Notes under the pieces: generated by a model | The model's database searches: none | Seen by the model: the letters and a program-made list of their open reading frames with translations, nothing else | What the model was told of the DNA's origin: nothing | In this document: positions 38,348-49,060 of the stretch, one piece after another | Numbering within the stretch: the stretch's first letter is position 1 | Layout of the letters: each line of letters begins with the position of its first letter | Origin: Cristatella mucedo | Lineage: Eukaryota > Bryozoa > Phylactolaemata > Cristatellidae | NCBI GenBank assembly: GCA_009760855.2 | Contig: WPIO01000194.1 | Span: forward strand, 248,001-312,000 | Reading direction: 5' to 3' | DNA: 64,000 nucleotides | Position numbers and translations under genes: made by a program

Positions 38348-39369
38348 ATGATAAATGGTAAAATATACGCAAGTAAGAACAGACCATACAAAGGAAGCGC
38401 TCAAGAATAAATACATTTAGAGAATAAACTTACTAATTTAGAAAGTTTACGTGTTGATGCTATTCTTGATTACAGTCAAGAGATACTAAGAATGGAAGCA
38501 GAAATGCGAGCAAGAAATAGAGTTGAACATGAAATAAATGAACGTGTGTTAGAGAAATCAACTGATACATCTGGTAGTATTGTTATTGAATTATTAAAAA
38601 AAAGTGAGACCACCACTTGCTATTCAAATTAAACAAAAAGAAGAAGCTCAACAATTATTAGGGTAAACACAAAGAGCAGTTCAAGCACCTGTGGCTATGT
38701 ATAATATAGTAAAAAAGGATTTGCTGCAATTGCTGATGGAAAACCTAACATGGAGTAATTATTGCAAATCAAGCTAAGACATATTCTGCTAATCGAGAGG
38801 CTAGAGAAACAATCGATTCACTTCAAAAGAAAATTGCAGATCATCTTATTGTTCATCCTTCAACTTGTAAGAAACCTAGGAAAAGAGTTAAAAAAGCAAA
38901 AGTGGTTCAAGAACCTGTTGTTCAAGAACCTGTTCTTCAATCTAAAACAGATGTTCTAAAAGAATAGAAACAATAACGTCTTGATAAAACTAAGACTATA
39001 TGATCAGTATCTAATAATATAAGAAGTGCTACAGAAAATATGAGAGTAGAAGATAAAGAGTCATTTGATTATGATGTTGTATTTCTCCTTTCACGATTGA
39101 GAGCTTTGGATTCAAGAAAACCAGTCGAAAATTTAATTTATAGTTATCTTAACTATAATCCTGTTGAAAAAGGAAAATAGATAGTTCCATTGATCGTGAA
39201 AAGTGAAAAAGAAGTACTTGATAAACTTGATTGATGGCTTCGTGAACTTGCTACTGGAATAAGAGATGTAATAGGTTCAATCAGGGCTGCTGTTAATCAT
39301 CTTGCTACATCTCCAAAAGCTCCAAAGAAATATGTTGCAAAGATGAACAATCTTTTATATAATATATAG
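38348..39369 (+). pseudogene. Coiled-coil virion-type protein of unknown function (left copy)
   Basis: Follows the ATPase by 27 bp. The N-terminal part has KLTNLESLRV and a long charged helix (EILRMEAEMRARNRVEHEINER). A KKGFAAI stretch, a proline-valine-rich VVQEPVVQEPV linker and a C-terminal helical domain (VPLIVKSEKEVLDKL) come next. It aligns along its length with the minus-strand gene at 43459-44498. Breaks include TAA at 38408, a one-base insertion in an A run near 38602, stops in the middle, and TGA near 39231. The stop TAG at 39367-39369 lies inside the TATATAGAAATG start motif of the next gene. I do not recognise the family. Its position suggests a structural role. Confidence 0.55.
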
Positions 39370-39371
39370 AA

Positions 39372-40219
39372 ATGAGCGACTTGATAAAAATTGCTAGTGA
39401 AATATTAAACAATCTTGAAAGTATTAGGAGTTCTAGTCAATCAGGAAAGGAAGGATTTGTTTTTAACATAACTGGTACTACCAATCCTATTACAGCTATG
39501 ATTAATACACCAATATTACTAAGATGTACAAAAACTTCAGGATTTGTTTAGAGAAGTTCAGTGGATCAAACACTATAAAAATATAACTGAATCTAATAAT
39601 ACATTTGTTTATAGAATAGCAGGAGGATCAGAACAAACAGTAACAATCAAACCTGGAATTTATACTGCAATTACAGATGATTTAAATATCGGTGTTCCAG
39701 ATATAATTACTAATTCAGTTAATCATATACAACTGATAAATTTATTCTTACTTATGACAGTTAAAATGCTAATTCATTGATTGTTATGCCTGTTGGTTGG
39801 ACATTCCTTGCTGGTAAGTCTTGTATTGCAAGTGCACTTGGTTTTACAAGTGCTGCTTATACAACTGATCCACATTTTTTAGAACTGCATCCAGGTGTTA
39901 CTCCTGTTGTTTGTGCACCTAATACAAAGTTTGCATTTGAAGGGGAAATCAATATGTTAAATTTAAATAGAGTACTTGTAAGTTGTTATTTAGTGTCAGG
40001 TTTTATTAATTCAATATAAACACAAGTATTAGGAAGTTTTCCTTATATATTCAATCCATGGGAAAAAAAATGATATATGAACTAACTACTATTAAATATC
40101 ATTATGTAGCAAGTGATTCTATTTCTAATATAGAAATGACTGTAACTGATCAGAATTTGAATGTGTTAGATACTAATTATCAAGAAATTACCGTTCTTGT
40201 CGAAATTCTTGAAGTTTAA
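39372..40219 (+). pseudogene. Penton-like minor capsid protein 1 (left copy)
   Basis: Starts on a perfect TATATAGAAATG motif. Segments in different frames show an N-terminal FNITGTTNP stretch, a TIKPGIYTAITDDLN loop of the 'I-P-G-Y' type, an LGF motif, and a C-terminal ISNIEMTVTDQN plus VEILEV strand pair. This order (I-PG-Y, LGF, and an 'I-I-I-D-G' strand near the end) is typical of Polinton-type penton proteins, which occupy capsid vertices. At least three frame changes and stops near 39549 and 40016 break it. A related copy lies inverted at 42690-43466. Confidence 0.5.
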
Positions 40220-40227
40220 TACAGAAA

Positions 40228-40940
40228 ATGTCAATATGATTAACTGGAACTAGCAGTTCTGAATCAAAAACATTATCTCCGCCTCTTACACTTGCATCTG
40301 ATTCAGGTTACAATAAAATTGGTTTACGTAGAGTAGAGTTCACATATACTAATAAAGTTATATCAAATGTTACTGCTGGCTTTAATGATAAACTTTGGTT
40401 TAGGTGGTCCATGACTGAAATAAGTACTGCATATATTACAATTTCTCCCGGTGGTTATAATTCAAATAAAATAACTGCTGCTCTAAATAAAGCATTTTCA
40501 GATCCTCAACCAAAAACTATTGTTGTTCAAAATGGATCGACATCAACATCCACAAACAGTGTTTGTTTTATAAAACAAGTAAATGAAATGGCACAGGTAG
40601 ACAATTTAGTATTCATACAGGTGATAGAATATGATTACAAGTAGTTGGTGATTATGTTGATTTACTTGGAACTAATGGTAGTGTTACAAATTCAATTGGT
40701 GATACTCTTGGTTTTAATTTAAATCAACAAGGAACATTTTATTCTGCTCTTGTAGGTAAAACACCATACGAAGCAATACAAAAAGCAATGTATTTCGCTG
40801 GTGTCTTTAAATAATGGAATAAAATGTTTGTACCATATAATAAAGGAAGACGGTGGATAAGTGTCGACTGTGACTTAGTTGATCCTTTTAAGAATTATGT
40901 TGATAGAAGGAAAGGATTCAAAGAGCAAGGTACATCTTTA

Positions 40941-40984
<44 letters not shown>

Positions 40985-41157
40985 ATGATATTAGTTCAAG
41001 TGAAAAGGTTGATCTACATATTCCTAATGTATTATATTTACCAAGGCGAGGTGATGTAGATGGAATAAGTAGTTTTAAGATAATTTTAACAGACCAAAAT
41101 GAAAACCCTGTAAGTATAATTAGTGATGTAGTTGCAACAATAGAAATTTCAAAGTAA
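40228..41157 (+). pseudogene. Penton-like minor capsid protein 2
   Basis: Begins 8 bp after penton-like 1. It has an early TGA at codon 4. Visible parts are the FRWSMTEISTAYITISPGGY loop, an LNKAF helix, a VVGDYVDLLG stretch, SIGDTLGFN with the LGF motif, an acidic VDCDLVDPF stretch, and the C-terminal LHIPNVLYLPRR and FKIILTDQNENPV strands. The same architecture as the gene before it suggests an ancient duplication. A frame change near 40620, a TAA near 40813 and a 40-bp AT microsatellite at 40943-40982 disrupt it. It has no counterpart in the right copy, which is truncated before it. Confidence 0.55.
40943..40982. repeat. AT microsatellite inside penton-like 2
   Basis: A (TA)n run of about 40 bp that follows a TGA stop and separates the two coding halves into different frames. 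Confidence 0.95.
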
Positions 41158-41166
41158 TATAGAGCA

Positions 41167-41490
41167 ATGGGTAGCTATGCAATAGTTGATCATGATGGAA
41201 TGCATGAAGGTATACATCGTTGTTCAGGAGCCAAGTCTGATGCTGGTCTTGACATTTTAAAAAAATTTCGGTACTACAAGAAAAGCTGTTGATGCTGGAT
41301 TAATGAGTGCTAACAAAGGTATTGAAATGCATCTAGCAAGAAAACTTACTGAACTACAAGCAAAGAAAGAAAAGATAGAGCAAGATTACGCTGTTAGATG
41401 AAGAGAGATGGATGACAAACTTGAAGAAGAAAAAAGAAAGAAAGATCTTGAATATGAGATTGAAAAAAAGAAAAGATTAAGAATATGACA
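41167..41490 (+). pseudogene. Small helical basic/acidic protein before the capsid gene
   Basis: The start follows TATAGAGCA-ATG directly after the stop of penton-like 2. A MGSYAIVDHDGMHEGIH opening is followed, after a one-base frame change near 41262, by a strongly charged coiled-coil region (EKIEQDYAVR, DDKLEEEKRKKDLEYEIEKK). TGA codons at about 41399 and 41495 interrupt it. The family is not recognised. It may be a scaffold-type or minor virion protein, which is inference from position only. Confidence 0.4.
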
Positions 41491-41495
41491 CGAAA

Positions 41496-42690
41496 ATGAC
41501 AGAGATGGATCTTAAACTAAAAAAAGTCATGCTTGATAAGGTTACTAAGAAAAAATCTAAAAACAGTAGAAAGGCAAAGATAGAGGAAGATCCGGAAGTG
41601 GAAGACTATTCATATACTCTTAAAGAGAATTATCCTAAAGCTTTTATAAAATTAGCAAAAGTAATTAATGATAAAGCTGTTGTTCGTTCTCCTATAATTG
41701 ATACTTATGGTGGAAACATAAAGAGAAAATTAGGTGCTGGATTATATATTCCAAAATACAATTTTAGTTTTTTATATAGAGAAGAAATGGCAAGTGCACC
41801 AATCGATAGTATACTCGAACTTGGAGTTCCTGAGTTTCCTGACTGCACACTTAGAGACTATAAATTTAGAGAGTTTATCAAGTTAATGGAAATGAAACAG
41901 ACAGTGCTACTAGTAAATTAGTTAGTTTCGTTGTCCCCGGTGAACAACAAACCTGTTATGTTCTATCTGATAGTTATCTTTTACTTTAAGACAAATACAA
42001 ATTCAAACTGCTGCTGGTGGAGCTTTTGATATTCCTCATAGATATCTTTCTGTTGGTCTTGTTAAAAATGCTGGTGCTTGGATTATTAGTAGTATGAGAG
42101 TTAGACTTGGCACTAAAAAGATTAAAAGAATCCCACTAAAGGAAGGAGTTGGAAGTGTTACACCACTAATGGGTCTCCTATGTTGTCCGAATGAATATAA
42201 CAGAACTGAAGGTCCTGCTACAGGATGGAGAAAAGATTAAGTAAGTGGAGCTGGCGATTTATCTACAAGTCTTACTTCTTATGTAAGTCCTGACGCTTCT
42301 ACAACTACTACTTCAAACAATGGATTCGTAATTAAAAAATGTCTTATAAATACCAATATAACTGGTTTTTGTGCTGATATGAATACAATTCTTTATAATA
42401 TTCCATTTACACTTGAAATGACAAGAGTCGGTGGATTTGATAGAGATCTTAGTATGACTAATGCATCTGGTGCTGGTGCAAATGGCAACACAATGGTGAC
42501 AAGATTAGCATCTGGTGCTGCTGGAAGTGGAGTTTGGAATGCTTTCAAAATTGCAATGTCAAAATGAGACTCGTTGTTGCATGTCTAACATCAAAAGAAA
42601 GCATTCAAAGAGCACTTGCAGATATTTCAAGTGAGAGATCAAAGAAAATTAGACTAAATTACAGGGTTAGGCGTTATGAAAAAACATTAC
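41496..42690 (+). pseudogene. Major capsid protein, double-jelly-roll type, 3' truncated
   Basis: A lysine-rich N-terminus (to about residue 45) precedes a region with the layout of Polinton/NCLDV-like hexon proteins. It has LELGVPEFPDC followed by DYKFREFI, a VVPGEQQTCYVLSDSYL strand pair, WIISSMRVRLG, the inter-domain ITGFCADMNTILYNIPFTLE stretch, a glycine/alanine-rich surface loop and WNAFKIAMS. The last part (VACLTSKESIQRALADIS, then LNYRVRRYE) is the beginning of the final jelly-roll segment. Frame changes near 41885, 41986 and 42558 and a TAA at about 42238 break it. Sequence similar to penton-like 1 in the opposite orientation starts at about 42690, so the C-terminus is lost. Confidence 0.65.
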
Positions 42691-42700
42691 TAGATATAAG
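42680..42700. other. Junction between the two inverted viral copies
   Basis: To the left the sequence reads as capsid gene on plus. To the right, on minus, it reads as the C-terminal part of penton-like 1. I see no spacer, target duplication or extra bases between them. Confidence 0.55.
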
Positions 42701-43466
42701 CATTAGCAACATTATGATATTCAATAGTTTTTGGTTCATAACCATCAAATTCCACGGATAAGCATCATAAGGAAAACTAGCTAATACTTGTGATTCTTTT
42801 CCATTTATAAAACTAGTTCCACTAGCAACCATGTTACAATTTACAGCTCTAAAATCAATATTAGTTACAAATGCTTCTTTCTCAGAATGAACTTTAGTGT
42901 AAGGTGTACAAACAATAGGTGTAATATCCGGATACATCTTAGCAATTAGTCAGCAGCAGAAAGTTTAGTATAAGCAGCAGCAGTAAATCCTAACACAGCA
43001 GAAAGAGTTGATTTACTTGCAAGGAATGACCAATCAACAGTTAACATAACTCATGAGTTTGAAGTTGCTGTATCAAGACCTAGTTGAAAATTGTCAGTTG
43101 TAGCTTCAGATTGTGTAATTGAATTATTAATTATATCAGCAATACCAAAATTTATATCATCAGTTGTACCACCATATATTCCAGGTCTTAATGTTATAAT
43201 TTGTCCTGAACCACAAGTAACTCTATAAGCAAAAGTATGATTAGTTTCAGTTATATTTCTAATAGAGTTAGTTGCAGCGAATTTCTGAAAACATGTCTAA
43301 AAGTTTTTACCTCTTAGTAATATTGGTGTCTCAATTCTAGCTCTTATTGGATTAGTCGTTCCAGTTATATTAAAAACATATCCTTCCTTTCTTCCTTGAC
43401 TAGTTCTCCTAATGCTTTCAAGATTCTTTAATATATCACTAGCAACTTTTTTACCAAGTCACTCAT
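42690..43466 (-). pseudogene. Penton-like minor capsid protein 1 (right, inverted copy)
   Basis: Counterpart of 39372-40219. The start at 43466 sits on TATATATAGAAATG. The shared SFPYDAYPW and DITPIVCTPYTK stretches and the upstream glycine-proline loop allow alignment over most of the length. Stops near 43078, 43113 and 43302 and a frame change near 42755 break it. Its 3' end is cut at the junction, so the terminal strands seen in the left copy are missing. Confidence 0.5.
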
Positions 43467-44498
43467 TTCTATATATATTAAATAAAATATTGTTTATCTT
43501 CGCAACATATTTTTTGGTGCTTTTCAAGATGGAGCAAGATATTCAACAGCAGAACTTATTAAAGGTATTACACCTCTATTTCCGGCTGCAAGTTTTAGTT
43601 CACTTAGCCATAGAACAAGTTTATCAAGTACTTGTTTTTCAGATTTTACAATCAATGGAACTATCTCTACTCCTTTACCTGTATAAGTAAGATAACTATA
43701 AATCACATTTTCTGTTTGATTTCCCTTATCCAAAGATCTCAATTCTGCAAGAAAAAATCCAACATCAGAATTAAATGATTCTTTATTATCTACTCTCATA
43801 CTTTCTATTGCACTTCTTACTTTGTTAGATACACATCCTCTAGTTTATTTTTAGCAAGAAGATATTGTTTCTTATCTTTTAGAATATCTGTTTCAGACTG
43901 AACTGGAACAGGTTCTTGAACAATTGTAACTACAGGTTCTTAAAAAACAGAAACAACCTTTGCCTTTTTAACTCTCTTACCAGGTTTCTTACTATTTGAG
44001 GGAATAACTTTAAGATGCTCTGCAATTCCTTTTTGAAGTGAATCAATTACTTCTCTTATTTCTGGATTAGCAGCACTTGTCTTAGCTTGATTTGCAATAG
44101 TTACAGCTTTTTTAGGTTTTTATTTCATCAATAGCAGCAAATCCTTTTTTTACTATATTAGAAATATCTACTGGTGTTTTATACTCTAACAATCTTTTAG
44201 CTTGTTCCTGTTCTTCCTTTTGAGCTGCAAGTGATGGTCTTATTCTTTTCTACTTATCAATAACACTATTACCAGAATTATCAGTTGATTTCTCTAACGC
44301 ACGTTCATTTAGTTCATGTTCGACTGTAATTTTTACCTGCATTTATGCTTCAATTTTTTGTATCTCTTGAGCATTATCAAGTATTTTAGCAACACGTAAA
44401 CTTTCTAAATTAGTAAGTTTTTTCTCTAAATATATTGCTTCTTGAACACTTCATCTGTAAGGTTTGTTTTTACTTGCATATATTTTAACATTAATCAT
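43459..44498 (-). pseudogene. Coiled-coil virion-type protein (right, inverted copy)
   Basis: Counterpart of 38348-39369 on the minus strand, starting on ATATAGAAGAAA-ATG. KLTNLESLRV, VEHELNERALEKST, KKGFAAI, QEPV and VPLIVKSEKQVLDKLV are shared. Stops include TGA at 44451-44453, where the left copy has a GGA glycine codon; TAA near 44343, where the left copy has GAA; and TAA near 43941, where the left copy has CAA. The reading frame runs a few codons into the start of penton-like 1, so the two genes overlap slightly here. Confidence 0.55.
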
Positions 44499-44510
44499 TT
44501 TCTTCTATAT

Positions 44511-45180
44511 TTAATTAAAAATAGGTAATATTTGTTTACCTGAACTATCTACCGACCAAAATTTTCCTTCTGATTCTGTTTTAGTTAGATCAAGAACACA
44601 GTAACGAAATCGGTTTCTTGTGAAATAGTTGACCCATTCTTTAAACATTTCCTTATCAATATCACCAACATAATAATAACGAATTTATTCTATATCAGCA
44701 TTGTTATGTTAAAAGATTATTATCATATTGATATTGTTTCTTTTTTTCTCTTTTTGGAATATTAGTAAATCCTTGAGCAAGATAAAATATATTCAATCCT
44801 GTATGTCTTCTTCTAGTAAAATAATCTAATATCTTAGATTGATCTTCTGTCATCAAATAATCTAATACACCAATATTCTTACAATTCTCATAAGAATCAA
44901 CTTTTAGCATTGACTCAATTCCATTAACCCAAACGTAAGCAGGCTCATCTTTAGTCATTGACATAAAACTACGATATAACTTTTGTTCTAAACTTGAAGC
45001 ATTGATTATACAAGTATCATAATTAAGCATTCCATAAAATATCCAATTCATTACAAATTGTGATTTACCTGTTCCACTAGGTCGAAGTACTAATGCTCTA
45101 ATTGGAACTTTAGGTAACGGTTCCTTATGCCTTGTATCCACATCTTGTCCAAAATTGAAAGCTCCAACTTGCAAAGACAT
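44511..45180 (-). pseudogene. A32/FtsK-type DNA packaging ATPase (right copy, nearly intact)
   Basis: The first 158 codons are uninterrupted. They hold an N-terminal AFNFGQDVDT stretch, Walker A as RPSGTGKSQF (about residue 32), a PAYVWVNGIE region, the [20 protein letters not shown] region and AQGFTNIPKR. After a one-base frame change near 44745 the C-terminal LTKTESEGKFWSVDSSG stretch is still readable, with two TAA codons in between. The Walker B aspartates are altered: GVLDYLMTED has a tyrosine where the left copy has a second aspartate. In the family this enzyme drives genome packaging. The gene is separated from the coiled-coil gene by 12 bp. Confidence 0.85.
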
Positions 45181-45200
45181 TTGTTTATATTATAATAAAT
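45181..45200. promoter_or_regulatory. 20-bp bidirectional promoter, right copy
   Basis: Spacer between the ATPase start (minus) and the zinc-ribbon/protease start (plus). It contains the palindrome TATTATAATA at 45188-45197, identical to the one in the left copy although the flanking bases differ. Confidence 0.5.
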
Positions 45201-45978
45201 ATGGAAACATATTGTTTAAAGTTTAAAAAACAAACAGAGACAATTCATGAAGAATATGAAGATGTAAATAGTAAGAAATGAATGAGAGGAATGCTTAAAG
45301 GTATTTGTACTATTTGTGATAGTAAGAAGTCAAAGTTTGTTAAGTTGAGATCTGATTCAACGACGGTTAGTTCAACGACAGCTGGTGCAGGTAGACATCA
45401 AGTAAGTAAAGGATCAGGTAGAAGACAGGTAAGTAGAGGAGAATCTCTTCCAACAAATGCACTCTTTGCAGCAATAACAAATGCAGTTAGTAAAAAATTC
45501 TCATGTAGTAGTGATAGATATAATGGTTCAGGAGTTGCTGGATGAGCTGATAAAGATCAAATGATTGCAGAACTAAAAAAGACTGTTGAACAATTAAAAA
45601 AAGTAAAATCATCACCTCTGACTGATATAGAAATAAATAATTATATAAAAGAATTAGATAAACAAATTTAGAGGTGTATTTGCAAGAGATGAACTAACAA
45701 AACCATTAGGAAATGAATGTCCTATTTGTAATACTGGCGATTCACAAAAATCAATATATCACTGGGTAGCACTTTAAAAAGGAAAGAAATATTTTTACTT
45801 TGATTCATTCGGTGCTCTACCAAAGCCTGAAATAACAAAGTATTTTGATGATATACCAACATTTCAAACGTTTAAGTAACAACAATATAATCAAACAGAT
45901 TGTGGAAGAAGGTGTTTAATCTTCCTAAAACTAATGCAAGTATCAGATTTGGGATGGATAATTGAGTTATCAATTTAA
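45201..45978 (+). pseudogene. Zinc-ribbon region and adenain-like cysteine protease
   Basis: The first 157 codons (45201-45671) stay in one frame apart from TGA at 45279-45281 and 45543-45545. They encode a CTIC knuckle with SKKSKFV, a Gly/Arg/Ser-rich linker and a lysine-rich coil. A one-base shift at about 45664 leads into the protease: RGVFARDEL, NECPICNTGD, the histidine of YHWVA (45760-45762), the aspartate of YFDSFG (45801-45803) and the cysteine of TDCGRRC (45901-45903). That is the catalytic triad of adenovirus-type maturation proteases, which cut precursor virion proteins. TAA codons near 45776 and 45878 interrupt it. The protease N-terminal helix (a DIEINNYIKEL stretch) is encoded before the shift, so either one fused gene or two overlapping genes were present. 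Confidence 0.75.
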
Positions 45979-46007
45979 TTTAAATATTTTCTTTTCGTTG
46001 TATAGAA

Positions 46008-46505
46008 ATGGAAACGGAGAATAAAAAATTCGTTGTACTCGAAAATGCTGCAGTCGCAATTCCTAAAGGAAAACAAGCACGCATTCACATTGAAGAGAAA
46101 ATTAGTAAAGATTATATATCTTACTTCAATGCATGGCGGTATATTACAGAAGATATGAGACCTGTACTTGAAGATATTGCTAATAGAGCAAGTATACAAC
46201 TTGAATACAGTGAATATGATATGAGTGCTTGCTCAACTATTGGTATTAGAATTGCATTTGGAAATAAACCAAGTATATTCTTTGATCAAAAGACCAAACA
46301 AATTAAATTCACTAGTGTTGCTGGAATAGTTCAAAAGTTTTGTAATGACTTTGCTGTTACTGGTATTCTTAATGAATCATAGGTTACTAAAGATACTTAT
46401 AACTCAGAAGAAAGACCTAGCATTAGATTGAATGTTTATCAAGTTAAAGTTTATAATATAGTGAAAAAACAATCACAGGATAAATTCAATCCTGCAGATT
46501 ATTAG
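46008..46505 (+). pseudogene. Unknown virion-block protein, almost intact
   Basis: Starts on TATAGAAATG (46001-46010) and stays in one frame for 165 codons with a single internal TAG at 46380-46382. It has no signal peptide or membrane segment. Features are a VAIPKGKQARIHIEEKISKD opening, an FNAWRYITEDM stretch, a mixed beta-type centre (LEYSEYDMSACSTIGIRIAF) and a polar C-terminus. I do not recognise the family. The position between protease and PLA2-like genes suggests a virion or DNA-handling role, which is inference. It is one of the least damaged genes of the block. Confidence 0.5.
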
Positions 46506-46549
46506 ATACTAAAAATGCACATGTAAAACAAAAATAAAAATTAGATTAG

Positions 46550-47319
46550 TTATTTATATCTTTTTTTTATAGATACCACTTTATCAACAACAGTTTTTGC
46601 ATAATTAGTGATGTTACTTTTACTTGAAGGATTACTCACTTTATCTTTTAAGAATTATATTGCGAATTTACCATCAAGAATGCTTCAACCAATGCCTAAA
46701 ATTAATTTTGCCTTAGCCGCCATTATTGCTGCAACAGTCTTTGCATCTTCTCTAACGTAAGCTGGTTGTTTAGGATCGAGTGCAATGCTAGCAGCAGATT
46801 CTGCTACAACTAAGTCTGATAGGTTTCTCATTTCTGTTCGTTTTGGCTAGGGATCAGATGGTGTCTCAGTGTAAAGACTATCGTCGACTCATGCTGCTCT
46901 GTCAAGTGCATTCACACCCTTATATCCTTCATCTAAACGTTTTCTAAACTTGGTGCCTGGACCAGCAAATGAGTAATCTCCAGTATTATTGAATGAACCT
47001 CCAGGAACCAATCCACTCTTTGCATCTTTCGGCAATTTTAAATTAAACTCTGTACCACCAGATAATTTGTTTATTATATCTACAATACCGGAACCAACTT
47101 TTCTATTTTGTTTTAATTGTTTCAATGCAAGATTCAATTGCGATCCTTTATTAGCACTTCTACTTCTTTCTATTTTTTTAGTTGAGTATTAGTAACAAGT
47201 AAAGAAACAGATTCAGATTAATCTTGGTGTTTAAGTCTGATTGATATAGGTTCCATTGATTTATGTATTATTTTTACTTGATGGTCTGACAATGCGAGTT
47301 TGACTTCTTGATGATTCAT
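46550..47319 (-). pseudogene. PLA2-like (parvovirus VP1-type) virion protein
   Basis: Starts on TATATATAGAAATG at 47319. A basic, lysine-rich N-terminal part leads to GSGIVDIINKLSGG, then the YSFAGPGTKFRKRL stretch with the calcium-loop-like GPGTK motif, then NALDRAA. The segment that normally holds the catalytic His-Asp pair reads VDDSLY here, so the histidine is replaced by aspartate; a TGA lies just before it. A helical region (AAESAASIAL-type, VREDAKTVAAIMAAKAKL) follows. In related elements this domain is thought to help membrane exit during entry. A TAG at about 46848, TGA near 46689 and a frame change near 47190 show it is dead. Confidence 0.6.
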
Positions 47320-47370
47320 TTCTATATATAATAAAATATTTTAAGCAGATTAATAAAATTGTGCAGAAAA

Positions 47371-47947
47371 ATGTCAGGTGATGGTTGTACAAGAGTTGGA
47401 TAAGGTACTCAATTGAGAGATAGAGTTCTATGATTATTGGATTGTAATGCAATAACAGGTAAGTTCGTCTGGAAAGTTGATAAAACAGGAACTGCAAAAG
47501 CAGGGAGTGAAGCTGGAACAAAAAATAAGAAAAGATATATAGTTATAAAAACAGATGAAAAAAGGTATACAGCAAACCGTATTGCTTGGTTAATTTGTAA
47601 AAATGAAATTCCTATCCTTCAAATTTACCTCAATAGTGGGATTAGATCAAATAATATTATTAGTAATTTAAGACTTGCAACACATTCTGAAAATATGAGA
47701 AATAATGGAAGAAAAACAAATAATAGTTCCGGTTTTATGTGTCAGTTTCCATAGAAGAGATAATAAATACCAATAATATATTACAAAAGATAAACATCGA
47801 TATTTCTTGGGATATTTTGACACTGATGTTGCAGCAGCTGAAGCGAGAGATATGGTAGCTCTAAAACTCCTTTTATAATTCTCACGTCTTAATTTCACTT
47901 ATTGTTTAGATGATGATAACAAACTAAGTAGATGCTCATATTTTTAA
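47371..47947 (+). pseudogene. HNH/AP2-type homing endonuclease
   Basis: Layout of an HNH endonuclease with a C-terminal AP2 DNA-binding domain: ITGKFVWK, GSEAG, the RYTANRIAWLI stretch, then IRSNNIISNLRLATHSENM, a NNSSG linker, and HRYFLGYFDTDVAAAEARDM, the AP2 strand-helix unit. The histidine expected in the AHR-type stretch is asparagine, and the DH pair before the NNI region is lost, so the active site is damaged. TAA near 47401, TGA near 47431 and frame changes near 47750 occur. Such genes act as selfish elements inside viral genomes. It lies between divergent and convergent neighbours, and its 3' end overlaps the next gene by 4 bp. Confidence 0.65.
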
Positions 47948-49048
47948 TTGATACATGATAGTTTTAATTCTACTAACAACTTGTTAACCTTTCTATACAT
48001 TTCTTTTGATATTTTCCCCTGTGCATAAAGGTTGCTAAGCAAAATAGCACTCACCGCTTTATAGTCACTGTGCTTTTTTCCTCCAAGTGAAGTTGCTTCA
48101 ACTTTTCTTATATCTCTTTTCAATTTAGGTGCAAAATCTACTCCACCCTCCTCAACTAGTATTCTTCCTTTTTTAGTGTACATTAATCGTTTTTTTACTT
48201 CACTTTTCCGTAACTTACCAGAGACATTAATATAAATTCCTAAATTAATTGCTTATATCATTTCATTCAAATCCTCAATAGCGTTGCTTAACCTTTCGCT
48301 TTGTAAATTTATAGCTTCCATTCCTTGATCCTTTGTCATCATTGATGGTGCTTTACCATTGAACATTGTTTCAGCTATTAACTTTTTTTATTAAACCTGC
48401 TACAGTAACTGCAATTTAAATACCTGTTCCAACATCTCCAATAATTGCTGCAATAGTAGCAACAGTGCAGGAATAGCACGAAGAACGCCCTCTGTCCTTA
48501 TCTCTATGAAATTCTTAGACCAGGATTTAGGATCAAGTTGTGATGCATCCCAATTTACTTCCATTCCAAACACTTCACTTTAATATTGACTAAGATTCCA
48601 TTGCCAAGGATAATTATTTTTTTCTGCTATAAGTAATACATCATTAATTGTATGACATATTTTTAAAGATTGAATCATCTTTTGCAATCCTTTTTTTAAA
48701 TTTTTTTCCAAAACAATTTTCCGTATTTACCACTAGTAATATTGTCTACTATTCCTTTAATAAATAAACTTAAATCGACTATTCATGTAAAACCTGATAA
48801 GAATCCACCTAATACATTTGCACTTGCACCAATAACTTGAAGAGATTGTAAGACTTTAGGAACAGCTGCTGCAATTTTTTCAGATGCTTGAAGTGATAAT
48901 CTTTCTGCGAGTTTAGGAACAAGTTTTGTAACCACTTTTCACCTACATTTGTTGCCGTTTTAACACCTTCTAACACTTCCTTAGTTGTTTTAATTCCACT
49001 TTGTAAATCTTCTTAAACTCCTTTACCTCTCTCTACTTTTTTCATCAT
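47944..49048 (-). pseudogene. Unknown helical virion-block protein
   Basis: About 360 codons on the minus strand. A charged start (MMKKVERGKG) precedes amphipathic helices with KTTKEVLEGVKTATNVG and KVLQSLQVIGASANVLGGFL stretches. The middle is broken by several frame changes. The open 79-codon end (47944-48183) is basic, with GRILVEEGGVDFAPKLKRD and a SDYKAVSAILLSNLYAQGK helix. Stops include TAA near 49013 and TGA near 48785. The family is not recognised. It is divergent from the first fibre-like gene, 12 bp away. Confidence 0.4.
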
Positions 49049-49060
49049 ATATTCTAAGTA

